NCBI GenBank assembly: GCA_011050235.1
Contig: DRGC01000018.1
Span: 28,454 to 92,453, forward strand
DNA: 64,000 bases
DNA from: Phycisphaerae bacterium
Lineage (GTDB): Bacteria > Planctomycetota > Phycisphaerae > SM23-33
Direction: 5' to 3'
Shown: piece by piece, positions 9,144-18,917 of the stretch
How the letters are laid out: every line of letters starts with the position of its first letter
How positions within the stretch are numbered: the stretch's first letter is position 1
Program-made: the position numbers and the translations under genes
The notes under the pieces: model-generated
Seen by the model: the letters and a program-made list of their open reading frames with translations, nothing else
Databases searched by the model: none
Told to the model about the DNA's origin: nothing

Positions 9144-10490
9144 TCAGCCGGGCACGGACATTCGGGAGACGACCGACAGCGACATCTGCAGGTCCGCCAG
9201 TCCGTCAAAGGGGGCGTCTTCGTCAACAATGAAATGGATCAGATCGTATCGGCCATCCAACATCTCCGTCTCGCCGGTGGTTCGATCTCCGATCCCAAGG
9301 CCCAGGAACCAGTGACCTGAATGGAGGCTAAGCTTCAAGGTGAACTTGAACACTCGAATCTCACCGGCCGTTGCGGGCGGGATCGGAAGGTTGCTGACGA
9401 CACTGCTGTTCCCGTAGACAACGACACCGTCAACAGTCTTGACGTTGATCCCGAACGTGGGCGCTGCGACCTCCTTCTCATAACAGGCCTTGACATAGAT
9501 ATCGACTGTGTCGCCGCTTCTCACGATTACGGGGTCGAAGTCGCCCCCCCGGACCACGAGGTAGTCGATGATTCTGGCTCGAGCACTGCCAAACCGGCGC
9601 TCGGTTCGGTTGTAGGTGCGCCGGGTGGGGCAACGGTCCTTTTCCGGGGTTGTCTTGAGAAACCGGTCCAACTCGTTGTCCATCTCGGGTTCCGGTGAGG
9701 TGAGCGACGTTCGTGCCGGGCCGGATGTGTCAGCCTCCGCGCCATTCAGCGCCTGGCCGAACAGTAACTCGTTGTACTGGTTGCAGACGTCGTTCGGATC
9801 GCCGTAAGCGAGGGCGGCCCCCTCTTGCAGCAACAGGGCGACGTCGCAGTGGCGGGTGACGAGTTCCGTGCTGTGCGTCACTAGAACAATGGTCTTTCCC
9901 GCCTTCTGGAAGTCCGTGAATTTCTGAAAGCACTTGCGTTGGAATTTCGCATCGCCGACGGCGAGGGCTTCGTCGACGATGAGAATATCCGGGTCGACGT
10001 TGATTGCCGCCGCGAACGCCAGCCGTACGAACATGCCCGAGGAGTACGTCTTGACCGGCTGGTCGATGAACTCGCCGATGTCGGCGAACGCTTCGACCTG
10101 CGCCATCCGGCTGTCCATTTCCCGATTGCTGATGCCCATCAACTGGCCTTGGAAAATCACGTTGTCGCGCCCGGTGAATTGCGGATTGAACGCGGCGCCG
10201 AGCTCCAGCAGGGCCGAAATACGGCCCTCGGTGGTCACCTCGCCCATCGACGGGCGGAGAACGGCGCAGAGAATTTGCAGAAGGGAGCTCTTGCCCGACC
10301 CGTTGCGTCCGACAATGCCCAACGTCCGGCCTTTGGCCAGGTCAAAGGTAATGTTCCGCAGCGCCCAGAACTCCTTGTGGTACTGCTTGCGGAACGGGTG
10401 CAGCGCCTCGAGCAGGCGATGCCTCGGCGTGGCGAACAGGCGATACTTCTTCGACACGTCGCGCACGGAAATGGCGATGTTGTCGGTCAT
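9144..10490 (-). CDS. Polysaccharide ABC exporter ATPase (Wzt-like)
   Basis: ATP-binding subunit of an ABC-2 exporter that moves a lipid-linked polysaccharide across the inner membrane. Walker A is GRNGSGKSS near residue 60, the signature is YSSGM, and Walker B is ILIVDEALAVGD. After about residue 250 there is a 200-residue C-terminal beta domain of the Wzt type, which in characterised systems recognises the modified non-reducing end of the glycan. The ATG at 10488-10490 follows the permease stop by four bases (TGA-gatc-ATG), so the two are coupled. The C-terminal domain suggests that chain termination or capping, perhaps by the methyltransferases or sulfotransferase nearby, controls export. 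Confidence 0.9.
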   Translation of the reverse strand: MTDNIAISVRDVSKKYRLFATPRHRLLEALHPFRKQYHKEFWALRNITFDLAKGRTLGIVGRNGSGKSSLLQILCAVLRPSMGEVTTEGRISALLELGAAFNPQFTGRDNVIFQGQLMGISNREMDSRMAQVEAFADIGEFIDQPVKTYSSGMFVRLAFAAAINVDPDILIVDEALAVGDAKFQRKCFQKFTDFQKAGKTIVLVTHSTELVTRHCDVALLLQEGAALAYGDPNDVCNQYNELLFGQALNGAEADTSGPARTSLTSPEPEMDNELDRFLKTTPEKDRCPTRRTYNRTERRFGSARARIIDYLVVRGGDFDPVIVRSGDTVDIYVKACYEKEVAAPTFGINVKTVDGVVVYGNSSVVSNLPIPPATAGEIRVFKFTLKLSLHSGHWFLGLGIGDRTTGETEMLDGRYDLIHFIVDEDAPFDGLADLQMSLSVVSRMSVPG

Positions 10491-10494
10491 GATC

Positions 10495-11295
10495 TCACAG
10501 GGCCTCCACAAAGTCCGGCTTGAGCCTGCGGAACACCCACCCCCCCAGGCCGAATACCAGCAGTGCGACCACCCAGAAATAAGCGCCCATCGAGGGATTT
10601 TCCCAGAAGCCCGTCTGGGCGGTGAAGGAGCTGCGATAGCCCTCGACGACGTAATACAGCGGGTTGAGCTTGAGGAATATCCGGTACTTCTCCGGCAGCA
10701 TGTCGGGTTGCCAGATAATGGGCGTCAGCCAGAACCACATGGTCAGCAGGACCGTAAGGACTTGGGCCACATCGCGGTAAAACACATTCAGCGCCGACAC
10801 CAGCCAGCCCAGCCCCATGGAAAAAATCGATAGCCCAACCAGGAAATACAGGAACTGGAGGTTGTAGAAGGAGAAGCCGATTCCGTAGACGATGAGTAAT
10901 ATAGCCAACACCACCAGCATGATCGCGTGGGTGACCATCGCGACCACGAGGTGGACGACGACCAGTATTTCCGTGGGAAAGGCCGTCTTCTTGACCAGAT
11001 GCGGGCTGACGATGATGGCATTGACGCTGACGGTGATGGTTTCGGCGAAGCACGTCCACGGGATAAAGCCCGTCAGATAGATGATGATGAAAGGCAGATC
11101 CTTGCCCCGACCTACCTTGAAACCCACCGAGAAGACAAACCAGTAGACACCGATCATCATCAGCGGGTGAAGGACCGACCATGCCAAGCCTAAGGGCGAC
11201 CCGGCGTAACGGGACCGGAGCTCCCGGCGGGCCATCACCCAGATCAATGAGCGATTGGTGTAGATTCGGCCAAAGAATTTTGCAAGTGCGTGCAT
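10495..11295 (-). CDS. Polysaccharide ABC exporter permease (Wzm-like, ABC-2)
   Basis: Membrane subunit of the exporter, with six predicted hydrophobic segments. It has the ABC-2 pattern: a short cytoplasmic start ending RRELRSRYAGSPLG, then the first two segments (LGLAWSVLHPLMMIGVYWF) and later ones such as ILLIVYGIGFSFYN. The start chosen is the ATG at 11293-11295; the frame opens three codons earlier with GTG. It is followed four bases later by the ATPase. Length, 266 aa, is typical for Wzm proteins. Confidence 0.88.
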   Translation of the reverse strand: MHALAKFFGRIYTNRSLIWVMARRELRSRYAGSPLGLAWSVLHPLMMIGVYWFVFSVGFKVGRGKDLPFIIIYLTGFIPWTCFAETITVSVNAIIVSPHLVKKTAFPTEILVVVHLVVAMVTHAIMLVVLAILLIVYGIGFSFYNLQFLYFLVGLSIFSMGLGWLVSALNVFYRDVAQVLTVLLTMWFWLTPIIWQPDMLPEKYRIFLKLNPLYYVVEGYRSSFTAQTGFWENPSMGAYFWVVALLVFGLGGWVFRRLKPDFVEAL

Positions 11296-11570
11296 GGGTC
11301 TCACGTTGAGTTTTCGGCGGCCGTCACACAGAGGACTATGGCTGGCGCGGCTCGGGAATGATCTGAACGACCCATTGCCGCACCCGCCGCGACACGTTCA
11401 ACGACGCCCGCCACAGCTCGGAGTCGAATGCTATTCGATTCACCGGGGCCTTACAAGCTTCGCACCGGGCAGCGCGTCCCGCTGCAGCGAAGGGGGCTTG
11501 ACAGCCGATGCCCGGCGAACAAGATAGACATCGGATAACGGCCGGGCGTCCTGTCCGGGTCGGACGCGTG
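11296..11570. other. Divergent intergenic region
   Basis: Gap between the divergently transcribed exporter operon and a methyltransferase. It should hold promoters for both directions, but I could not pick convincing -35/-10 pairs. An open frame runs through part of it into the methyltransferase, with no family resemblance upstream of 11571. Confidence 0.35.
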
Positions 11571-12353
11571 ATGATGCTAAAAAGACTGCTGGCGCATCCT
11601 CTGACGAAGGGCATGGACATTGATTCCCCGCAGACGACGCTGCTGCGGCGGCGGATCATCCGTGAAAAGCCGTTTCTGCGGAAGACCTACGAGCACTGGT
11701 ATCGGCGGATCGCCACAGCGTTGCCGGACGGGGATGGGCCTGTTGTGGAACTGGGCTCGGGCGGGGGATTCATGAGCGAGTTCATCCCGGACCTGATCAC
11801 CTCCGACGTGTTCGAGGTCCCCGGGGTACAAACGGTCGTGGACGCACACGCCCTTCCCTTTGCCGACGGCAGCCTGCGGGCGATTGTGATGACGGACGTA
11901 CTCCACCACATTCCCGACGTCCGACGTTTCCTGACCGAAGCGACGCGATGTGTCCGAGTTGGGGGGGCGATCGTGATGATCGAGCCATGGGTGACCCCCT
12001 GGGCGCGGCTTGTGTGGCGTTTCCACCACGAAGCCTTTGCCCCGCAAGCGCCCACCTGGTCGATCCCGCACGGGGGGGCGCTGTCGGGGGCGAACATGGC
12101 CCTGCCCTGGATCCTGTTCGTCCGTGATCGCCAGGTGTTCGAGCGAGACTACCCGCAGTGGCACATTCGGTCGATCGAGCCGTTCATGCCGCTGGCCTTC
12201 CTGATGTCCGGCGGTGTCTCCTGCCGGAGTTTCGCGCCCGGGTGGGCGTTCGGTGCGTGTCGATGGATGGAGGACCGTCTGGCGCGATGGCACGATACGT
12301 GGGCGATGTTCGCTCAGATCGTGCTGGAGCGCATCCCATCTCCGAAGGCGTAG
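11571..12353 (+). CDS. Class I SAM-dependent methyltransferase
   Basis: A methyltransferase of the UbiE/type-11 kind. The SAM-binding glycine motif is VVELGSGGGFMSE near residue 43, an acidic strand end follows (VVDAHALPFAD), and the TDVLHHIPD motif resembles the post-II segment of this family. Two adjacent ATG codons (11571 and 11574) are plausible starts. At about 260 aa it is a usual length. It is the first gene of a plus-strand run and probably acts on a sugar or on a glycan-linked lipid; the acceptor cannot be read from sequence. Confidence 0.75.
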   Translation: MMLKRLLAHPLTKGMDIDSPQTTLLRRRIIREKPFLRKTYEHWYRRIATALPDGDGPVVELGSGGGFMSEFIPDLITSDVFEVPGVQTVVDAHALPFADGSLRAIVMTDVLHHIPDVRRFLTEATRCVRVGGAIVMIEPWVTPWARLVWRFHHEAFAPQAPTWSIPHGGALSGANMALPWILFVRDRQVFERDYPQWHIRSIEPFMPLAFLMSGGVSCRSFAPGWAFGACRWMEDRLARWHDTWAMFAQIVLERIPSPKA

Positions 12354-12475
12354 CGCTTCGCCCGAGCGAAATCCCTTGCCGCCCAACGCAGACCTCGATA
12401 CCTTCACCGTGTCCATAACCTCTGCGCAGTACACGTTTCCATGGTCACGCGCGGGCCAATATGAAAGGAGTCATC

Positions 12476-14782
12476 ATGGTCGAGCCGGAATTGCCTCCGA
12501 CGTCTCTGGCGCCCTCCCAGGCCAAGCAGGTGACATTCCTGAAGGCGTTCCTGCTCGTGGTGCTCACCTACATCACAGCGGCCATCCTGCTGGATTACAG
12601 CGCGCATTTCGTCCATCCGGAAATTCCCCACGCCTACCCGACCTATTTCCGCAACGGCCCCGGCCCGGCCCTGGGCGACCTGAAGCTGGTGTTCGATATG
12701 CCCGCATTTTCGCCCGTGTCCCGTCCCCGCGCTTTGACGCGACTGGTGGAAATATACAATGGGAAACTTCGCATCTGGCTGGCCCACTATTTTCCCCCTC
12801 ACCCGAGTTTTTCCCTGCATTGGCTTTTCATCCTGATCCTTTCCCCCATATTCTTATACAAACTCGTTCGCGCCCTCACCGACAATCCCCTGGCGCCGTG
12901 GATCGGCCTGTCGATATACTTCGCCTCGATCGGCACGCTCGGCTCGGTTGCGATGCTCTTTCGCCCGGCAAAGCCCCTGGCCATCTTCATGGCCTTGGTC
13001 GCCTACTACGTTGCGTCCCAGGTCCGCCGCATCAAGAAAGAGCAGGGGCGATTGAGCCTTCCCCGGTACGCCCTGCTGCTGGGCATTTTATTGCTCGCCT
13101 TCAACGTGGACGAGACGACCTATTTTATCTATGCGTCCATTCCGGTCCTGTTCTATGACATCTTCTTCGTGGGCAAGCGCAAAGCGTTGGCGCTGTCTCT
13201 GTACCTCTTGCCGGTGGTCATCTTTGGGATGCTGGTGATGTATGTGTTTCCATATCTCTTCGAGCACCCCGCCGGAGGGGGGATTTTCAACAAGTCGAAC
13301 GTGTTCAACATGATGCTCTCCTCCAATCCGAACTACAGTTTGTCATTCAAGTTGTACACGTTCTTTCACGGCGGGTTCTTTGACGGGGCGCGAAATCTCT
13401 TGTCCTCTTACATGGTTCCGCCCGGTCGTTTTTCGCGCCGCACCATCAGTGCCATTTGCATCGGCGTGCTCATCTACCTGATCTTCCTGATTGTGCAGGC
13501 CCCGCGTGAGAAGAGGGGGCCGATGGCGGCGATATTGCTGACGTTCGGCCTTTATCTTGTCTTTCAGATACTCGTCATCGTCCCAGCCGACCAGTACTAC
13601 TACGGCAGCATGATCGTTGTGTACGTAGCCATCGTGGCGGCGGTGCTGCTGTCGAGCGGCGCCAAGGCGATTCGAAGGTTGAACATCGCCCTCCTGGTGT
13701 ATTTCGTGGTCATGTCTCTGGCGGATTTCCCGGCCACCAACAAGGGATGGCTCGACCATCACGCCGACATCTATCACGAGAGGTGGTTCAAGAATTACAC
13801 CGAGGATATGCCCGTTCGCGGGACGCTCACCTACGACATGGTGGCCAATGCGTGGCGACAGCGGGACGATGAGGACGCCCTCCTGAAACTCAAGAGCACG
13901 TATCCCGCCCTGTCCTACTGGCTGTTCTATGAGCTTCAGTTCATGGCCGGAAGAACGGATGACCTGATGACATGGCAGTCGTGGCAGACGGCGACTCCGG
14001 GCAAGCCGCTGCACTGGGCCGTCAGGAAAAATCACACGCCGGCTCTGGTGACCTATCTGGCGCAGGGAGCCGACGTCCATGCCATCGACCGAACGGGTGC
14101 GACAGCCCTGCACGAGGCGGCCCGGCGGGGACACAGGGAGTTGGCGCAGCTCCTGCTGGATCACGGCGCCGACGTGAATGTCAGGGACCCTCTCGGCCAG
14201 ACGCCGTTGCACAAGGCGTCCTCGACCGGGCGGGAAGAGATCATGAAGCTGTTGGTGGCGTCCGGTGCGAACACCGACATCGAAGACCTTGCGGGAATGA
14301 CGCCCTCCCAGCACTACGAGGACTTTCGCTTGCTTGAGCGAGCAAGGAGTCTGGCTTCGGCCCAGGCGGATAAGCCGGTCCTTAAGCTGACCTACACATC
14401 CTCGGGCGATTACCCGGAAGCGGGAACGGAGTTTCCGCTGGGCGGCGTGCACGATTTCTGGGAGACCTCTTCCCTGCCGGCCTGGATTCAGACAGATCTC
14501 GGCGATGGCGGCGCCAGGACCATCAGGGCCTACGCGCTGGCGACAGGATTGCACGGCGCCGACGCGACGGGCCGGATGCCCGTGAGCTGGGAGCTTCAGG
14601 CGTCCGATGACGGCGAAACCTGGAACGTTATAGACACCCAGGCCGACCATGGCGACTGGCGGATCAACGAAAGACGGACCTACTTCGTGGCCAAGCCGGG
14701 GCGATACCGATACTATCGCCTGCTCATATCGGCGGCCCGCGAGTCGGGCATTGTGCGACTCTATAAGCTCGATCTGTTCTGA
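12476..14782 (+). CDS. Polytopic membrane protein with ankyrin repeats and discoidin-like tail
   Basis: Residues 1-430 hold roughly ten hydrophobic segments separated by short loops, as in membrane glycosyltransferases or polymerases, although I see no diagnostic catalytic motif. Next come about three ankyrin repeats (13999-14340; TALHEAARRGH, LLDHGADVN, TPLHKASSTG). The last 130 residues are a beta-rich module with discoidin/F5-8 C features (PAWIQTDLGD, GRMPVSWELQASDDG, YRYYRL). The same module occurs twice in the next gene. The start at 12476 has AAAGGAG at 12464-12470; an ATG at 12461 overlaps that site. The function is unknown. The domain order suggests an envelope protein whose tails bind protein or glycan. 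Confidence 0.7.
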   Translation: MVEPELPPTSLAPSQAKQVTFLKAFLLVVLTYITAAILLDYSAHFVHPEIPHAYPTYFRNGPGPALGDLKLVFDMPAFSPVSRPRALTRLVEIYNGKLRIWLAHYFPPHPSFSLHWLFILILSPIFLYKLVRALTDNPLAPWIGLSIYFASIGTLGSVAMLFRPAKPLAIFMALVAYYVASQVRRIKKEQGRLSLPRYALLLGILLLAFNVDETTYFIYASIPVLFYDIFFVGKRKALALSLYLLPVVIFGMLVMYVFPYLFEHPAGGGIFNKSNVFNMMLSSNPNYSLSFKLYTFFHGGFFDGARNLLSSYMVPPGRFSRRTISAICIGVLIYLIFLIVQAPREKRGPMAAILLTFGLYLVFQILVIVPADQYYYGSMIVVYVAIVAAVLLSSGAKAIRRLNIALLVYFVVMSLADFPATNKGWLDHHADIYHERWFKNYTEDMPVRGTLTYDMVANAWRQRDDEDALLKLKSTYPALSYWLFYELQFMAGRTDDLMTWQSWQTATPGKPLHWAVRKNHTPALVTYLAQGADVHAIDRTGATALHEAARRGHRELAQLLLDHGADVNVRDPLGQTPLHKASSTGREEIMKLLVASGANTDIEDLAGMTPSQHYEDFRLLERARSLASAQADKPVLKLTYTSSGDYPEAGTEFPLGGVHDFWETSSLPAWIQTDLGDGGARTIRAYALATGLHGADATGRMPVSWELQASDDGETWNVIDTQADHGDWRINERRTYFVAKPGRYRYYRLLISAARESGIVRLYKLDLF

Positions 14783-14805
14783 TAGACGAAGGCCAAGAGG
14801 GCGAC

Positions 14806-17247
14806 ATGCGAAAACACTGGCGTGTGATTCCGCTGCTGGCGGGGGCGGGTCTGTACCTTGCGTTCGGCCTGGGCCTGCTTCGGGTCATGGGGCCCAATTG
14901 GATCATGAGCCCGGTGGACACGGCCTACATCAATCTGTTCAACGGCCTCAATGTGGCCCGGGGCCTGCCGATCGACCATCTGGCCTGGCCGGGCATTCCG
15001 ACGGCGATCATCAATGCGGTCGTGATCCGAGCGGTCCACCTGTTCTACGGCCAGGGCGATATCGTGGCCGACGTACTGGCCAATCCGGAGCTGTACTTCA
15101 ACGCCATCAACCACGTCATGCTGGCTTTGATCGTCTGTGCGATTTTCATCTTCGGTCTGGCGACGACTTGGGCCACCGGGAGCCTGCTGCTGGGCCTACT
15201 CGTCCAGTTATGTCCGTTTCTGATTCCCGAATGGTTCCACGCGCTGCCGCTGCGGGGAATGCCCTCAAGCATTCAACTGATATGCGGCCTGCTCCTGGCA
15301 GCCGTTACCGTGGCGAGCCTGAGGAGGGACCTGTCGACCAACAAGCGCATCATCTTCTATGTCGTGGCCAGCGCTGCGCTGTGCGGCCTGGGGATATCGG
15401 CGAAGCTGAGCATTGCGGCGATCGTCTTGCTGCCCTTCCTGTTCATCCCCGGGGCAAAATGGAAGCTGCGGTACTGCGCATGTCTGGCGCTGAGCGTGAC
15501 GATCTTTCTGCTGCCGGGGATCATCCAGGGGAAGTACTTTTACCGTACTCTCTTTGCAGCCGGTTCACCTCGATCGCATCTTGTGGGCCTGCCCGGCCAG
15601 AGCTTTTGGGAAGGCCTGCTTGTGGATGCGAAGAATCAAGCGCACAACCACTCGCTGCTGCTGAAGATCCTGCTGTATTCCGCCGGGTCCGCCGCTGTGA
15701 TTTCGATCGTGGCCTTCTGGCGCCGCAGCCTGCGAAAGAGCCCCGAGTATCGATTGTTGTGGTGCGCGGTTGTGACGATGGCGGCCGTGTGGGTATACCT
15801 GTTGCCGAAATGGGATGCGCCCCACTACTTCTTCGGGTATATGGCGCTGTGGTCCCTGCCCGTCGTAGCCGTATATAGCATTGTGATGAAGTCGCTCGCG
15901 CGGTGGCGCATCTGTCAATTCGTGTTTGGGGCACTGGTCCTGGCGGCTGTCTGTCTCGGCATCCATCAGCGAAACAAGGAGATCGTTGAAGGGAATATCA
16001 CCCCGAAGTGCTACGCCTGGTTTAAGGGTGTCTGGGATGATTCCCTCGAGATCGACCGCCTTCTCCATGAGCGCTATCCGGAGCGCGCGTGGATCTTCAC
16101 ACCGCCCACCAACAGTCCCTACATGTCCCTGGACCTGGGAAATCAGGGCTCGAAGCTTCGGTACACGGACACGCTCTCGAAGATCCTTCCTCCCAATGTC
16201 TACATCTACTCCTGGGACGGGTCGAGGTGTTACGATCGCTCCCGAAAACGATTCCGGATCCAGGACATTCTTTCCATGCACAAGGGCGCCGCCTTCACCG
16301 CGGTCAAGAAGTATGACTCGCCTTACAATCCAGCCGACCTCGGGCACATCTGGCCGAGAGAGGTGCTCTTCTCTGAGGCGGTGTTCGTGGGGGAAATGGG
16401 CAGACTTTTTACGATGGAACAGATTCTCGTCGGCGGCGTCGCCAGCGCCAGCACCCAACGCCCGCTCGCCGAGGCCCCCGCACCACCCGCTCAACCGGCA
16501 GCCTGGATGACCGACGAGCCCCTCCCGCAGTGGTACCAGCTTGACACCTGGCCGGAGAACGTCGGCTGGGTCGTTTCGGGGTATGTCCTGCGAGCGGCCA
16601 ATGCCGACGTCGCCAGCCGGATGCCCAAAACCTGGCGATTCGAGGGCTCCGACGACGCGACACATTGGTCGGTCCTCGATTCACAAGCGGATGTCCCCGC
16701 GTGGCAGGCCGGTGAGTCCAGGTCCTACTCACTCGCTGCGGCAGGTCACTATCGATACTACCGCCTGCTGGTCACGGGCGGACCGGATGTTCCGGGTGTC
16801 GGGCTCTCGGCCATGAAGTTGATCGTCGAGGCCGATAGCTTGTACTCGCCGCGGTGGCAGCGCCTGTTCGGTCTGACGTTCACCAACGCCGAGGACGATG
16901 AGGCGAAGCTGACCGCCCCGTTCTGGGAGACCGCCACCGCGGCCGCCTGGATTCAGACGGATCTGGGCGAAGGCAACGCCGAGGCCGCCGCCGCCTACTC
17001 ATTGCGAACGGGCCCGCACGGCCCCGATGCAACGGGCCGAATGCCCAAGGAGTGGCAACTCCTGGGGTCCAACGATGGGCACACATGGGACGTCGTCGAC
17101 ACCCGGACCGATGAGGTGGATTGGCAACTTGATGAACGAAGAATCTATTCCATATCGAAGCCCGGCCGGTACAGGTATTATCGCCTGCACATCGGTGCGA
17201 GCAACGATCCAAACATCATCAGGCTGTACGATCTCAGATTGTTCTGA
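14806..17247 (+). CDS. Polytopic membrane protein with two discoidin-like modules
   Basis: The N-terminal 400 residues contain about ten hydrophobic segments (for example LIVCAIFIFGLATTWATG), resembling a membrane glycosyltransferase. An extracytoplasmic-looking stretch follows. The C terminus holds two copies of the module found once in the previous gene: a diverged copy at about 16500-16830 and a close copy at about 16845-17244 (AAWIQTDLGEG, DATGRMPKEWQL, GRYRYYRL). No ankyrin repeats are present here. It starts 23 bases after the previous stop with an AGAGGGC site, so it is probably co-transcribed. The two genes look like an old duplication that later gained or lost modules. Confidence 0.7.
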   Translation: MRKHWRVIPLLAGAGLYLAFGLGLLRVMGPNWIMSPVDTAYINLFNGLNVARGLPIDHLAWPGIPTAIINAVVIRAVHLFYGQGDIVADVLANPELYFNAINHVMLALIVCAIFIFGLATTWATGSLLLGLLVQLCPFLIPEWFHALPLRGMPSSIQLICGLLLAAVTVASLRRDLSTNKRIIFYVVASAALCGLGISAKLSIAAIVLLPFLFIPGAKWKLRYCACLALSVTIFLLPGIIQGKYFYRTLFAAGSPRSHLVGLPGQSFWEGLLVDAKNQAHNHSLLLKILLYSAGSAAVISIVAFWRRSLRKSPEYRLLWCAVVTMAAVWVYLLPKWDAPHYFFGYMALWSLPVVAVYSIVMKSLARWRICQFVFGALVLAAVCLGIHQRNKEIVEGNITPKCYAWFKGVWDDSLEIDRLLHERYPERAWIFTPPTNSPYMSLDLGNQGSKLRYTDTLSKILPPNVYIYSWDGSRCYDRSRKRFRIQDILSMHKGAAFTAVKKYDSPYNPADLGHIWPREVLFSEAVFVGEMGRLFTMEQILVGGVASASTQRPLAEAPAPPAQPAAWMTDEPLPQWYQLDTWPENVGWVVSGYVLRAANADVASRMPKTWRFEGSDDATHWSVLDSQADVPAWQAGESRSYSLAAAGHYRYYRLLVTGGPDVPGVGLSAMKLIVEADSLYSPRWQRLFGLTFTNAEDDEAKLTAPFWETATAAAWIQTDLGEGNAEAAAAYSLRTGPHGPDATGRMPKEWQLLGSNDGHTWDVVDTRTDEVDWQLDERRIYSISKPGRYRYYRLHIGASNDPNIIRLYDLRLF

Positions 17248-17321
17248 GGCCGCGTTCTTGGAGACATCGAGGCCCGATGGCGCCATGCCGCTTCGCGCGG
17301 CTGCCTGGCTGGAGACGCCGG

Positions 17322-18806
17322 ATGGTACGTCCGACCCCAAAACCCGTTGACGCCGTCTTTGTGAACCCGTCGACACATGGGACGGGGCTCAATGACGCGA
17401 CCGTCCTGCCGCCGCTCGGCTTGGCTTATATGGCGGCCGTGCTGGAAGCGAACAACTTCAGTTGCGCGATTATCGACGCCAATGTCTTGCAGCTCGAATC
17501 GCCGGACGTCCTGAGTAGGATCCCGCAGCAGGCCCGCTTTATCGGGTTCTACATGAACTCCTTCAGTTTTCGGGAAGTCTCGCACCTGGTGCAGCTCTGC
17601 CGGCGCGAGCGTCCCGAGGCGGTGGTGGTCGTAGGCGGGCCGCTGGCCAGCGCATCGCCGGAGATGGTCCTCAACGAGATCCCCTGTCACGGGCTGATTC
17701 GAGGCGAAGGAGAATACGCGACGCTGCGAATGATGGAGAACATCGCGCGCGGCGCCCCGGCCTTCGATCCGGAGGTCTCCGGCGGCGTGTATCGCGACGA
17801 CCACAATGGGCAGACGGTCATGAACCCGATCGAGCGGATTGACGACCTCGATCAGATACCGTTTCCCGCCTACCATTTGCTCCCACCTCTGAAGACCTAT
17901 CGAGCGCGCACCCGCAAGTCGCCGGGCGCGGCCATCGTCACCAGCCGCGGCTGCGCACACGACTGTATCTTCTGCAGCAAGGATATCTTCCAGAGGCGGG
18001 TGACCTTCCACAGCGCCGACAGCGTGCTGGCCGATATCGATCGCCTCGTGAACGAGTTCGGCGCGCGCCAGATCGACATACTCGACGACAATTTCCTGCA
18101 GAAACCGTCGCGCGCCGTGAAGATTCTCGACGGCCTGATCGAGAGGGATTACGGCCTGGCGCTGAATCTCCAGTCGGGCATCAGGACCGAGGGGCTGGAC
18201 AGACCGTTTCTGCAGAAGATGAAGCAGGCGGGGGTCTACAAGCTCGCCTTCGGGATCGAATCGGCGGACCCGAACGTTCTGGAGATCTGCCATAAGAAGC
18301 TCGACCTTGAAAAGGCAGAGCGGGCGATTCGGCTGGCGAAAGATGTGGGCTTTATCGTCTACGGGTTTTTCATCATCGGCCTGCCCGGCGAGACAGACGA
18401 GGCGTTCGAGCGAACGATGGATTTCGCACGTCGCGTGGATTTTGACGTCTCGAACTTTTGCATGGCGACCCCGTTCATCGGCACAGAGTTGTATCGCATG
18501 ATCGAAGCGGAAGGACGCTTCCTCGTGGACATGACCCGAAATATCGATATGGGCTTTTACGCAGCACAGGCCTTCTATGAGTACCGCGATCAGACAGCCG
18601 AGGACATGCAGCAGCGGTACCGGCGGGCCTACCGCGAATTCTACACGTTCAGGAAGAAGCTGAAGATCGTCATGAGTATCCGATCCTGGTCCGAACTGCG
18701 GTGGTTCATCAGCGCCGTGTGGTTCGTGCTGAAAGGGACACTTCGCTCCGGCTCCCGCCGGGCTGCGGCTCGACAAGGTCCCGACCATCAGCTTGGCGAA
18801 GCCTGA
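17322..18806 (+). CDS. B12-binding radical SAM protein
   Basis: The N-terminal region (about residues 1-140, VDAVFVNPST, PPLGLAYMAAVLE, VVVVGGPLAS) is typical of the cobalamin-binding half of BchE-like radical SAM enzymes. The cluster motif is SRGCAHDCIFC near residue 210, followed by a TIM-barrel core with a glycine strand (LAFGIES). The tail after residue 430 is helical and basic. GTG and ATG choices exist; ATG 17322 has GGAG at 17311-17314, while ATG 17277 adds 15 Arg-rich residues. It is one of five radical SAM proteins in the polysaccharide region. The product is not predictable; carbon methylation or a sugar rearrangement would fit. Confidence 0.82.
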   Translation: MVRPTPKPVDAVFVNPSTHGTGLNDATVLPPLGLAYMAAVLEANNFSCAIIDANVLQLESPDVLSRIPQQARFIGFYMNSFSFREVSHLVQLCRRERPEAVVVVGGPLASASPEMVLNEIPCHGLIRGEGEYATLRMMENIARGAPAFDPEVSGGVYRDDHNGQTVMNPIERIDDLDQIPFPAYHLLPPLKTYRARTRKSPGAAIVTSRGCAHDCIFCSKDIFQRRVTFHSADSVLADIDRLVNEFGARQIDILDDNFLQKPSRAVKILDGLIERDYGLALNLQSGIRTEGLDRPFLQKMKQAGVYKLAFGIESADPNVLEICHKKLDLEKAERAIRLAKDVGFIVYGFFIIGLPGETDEAFERTMDFARRVDFDVSNFCMATPFIGTELYRMIEAEGRFLVDMTRNIDMGFYAAQAFYEYRDQTAEDMQQRYRRAYREFYTFRKKLKIVMSIRSWSELRWFISAVWFVLKGTLRSGSRRAAARQGPDHQLGEA

Positions 18807-18863
18807 GCCGATAGCGAGGCCGCGCCGCGGATCGGCCCTCATCGCAGCGACGCCAGTTCATGT

Positions 18864-18891
18864 TTGCAGACCGTAGGGTCAGATGTATAAT
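18864..18891 (+). promoter_or_regulatory. Sigma-70-like promoter before the epimerase gene
   Basis: TTGCAG at 18864-18869 and a perfect TATAAT at 18886-18891, separated by 16 bases. The predicted start point near 18898 leaves a leader of about 20 bases that carries the ribosome binding site (AAAGGAAAGG) for the gene at 18918. Confidence 0.6.
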
Positions 18892-18917
18892 TCGACCTTT
18901 AAAGGAAAGGGCGCCCC

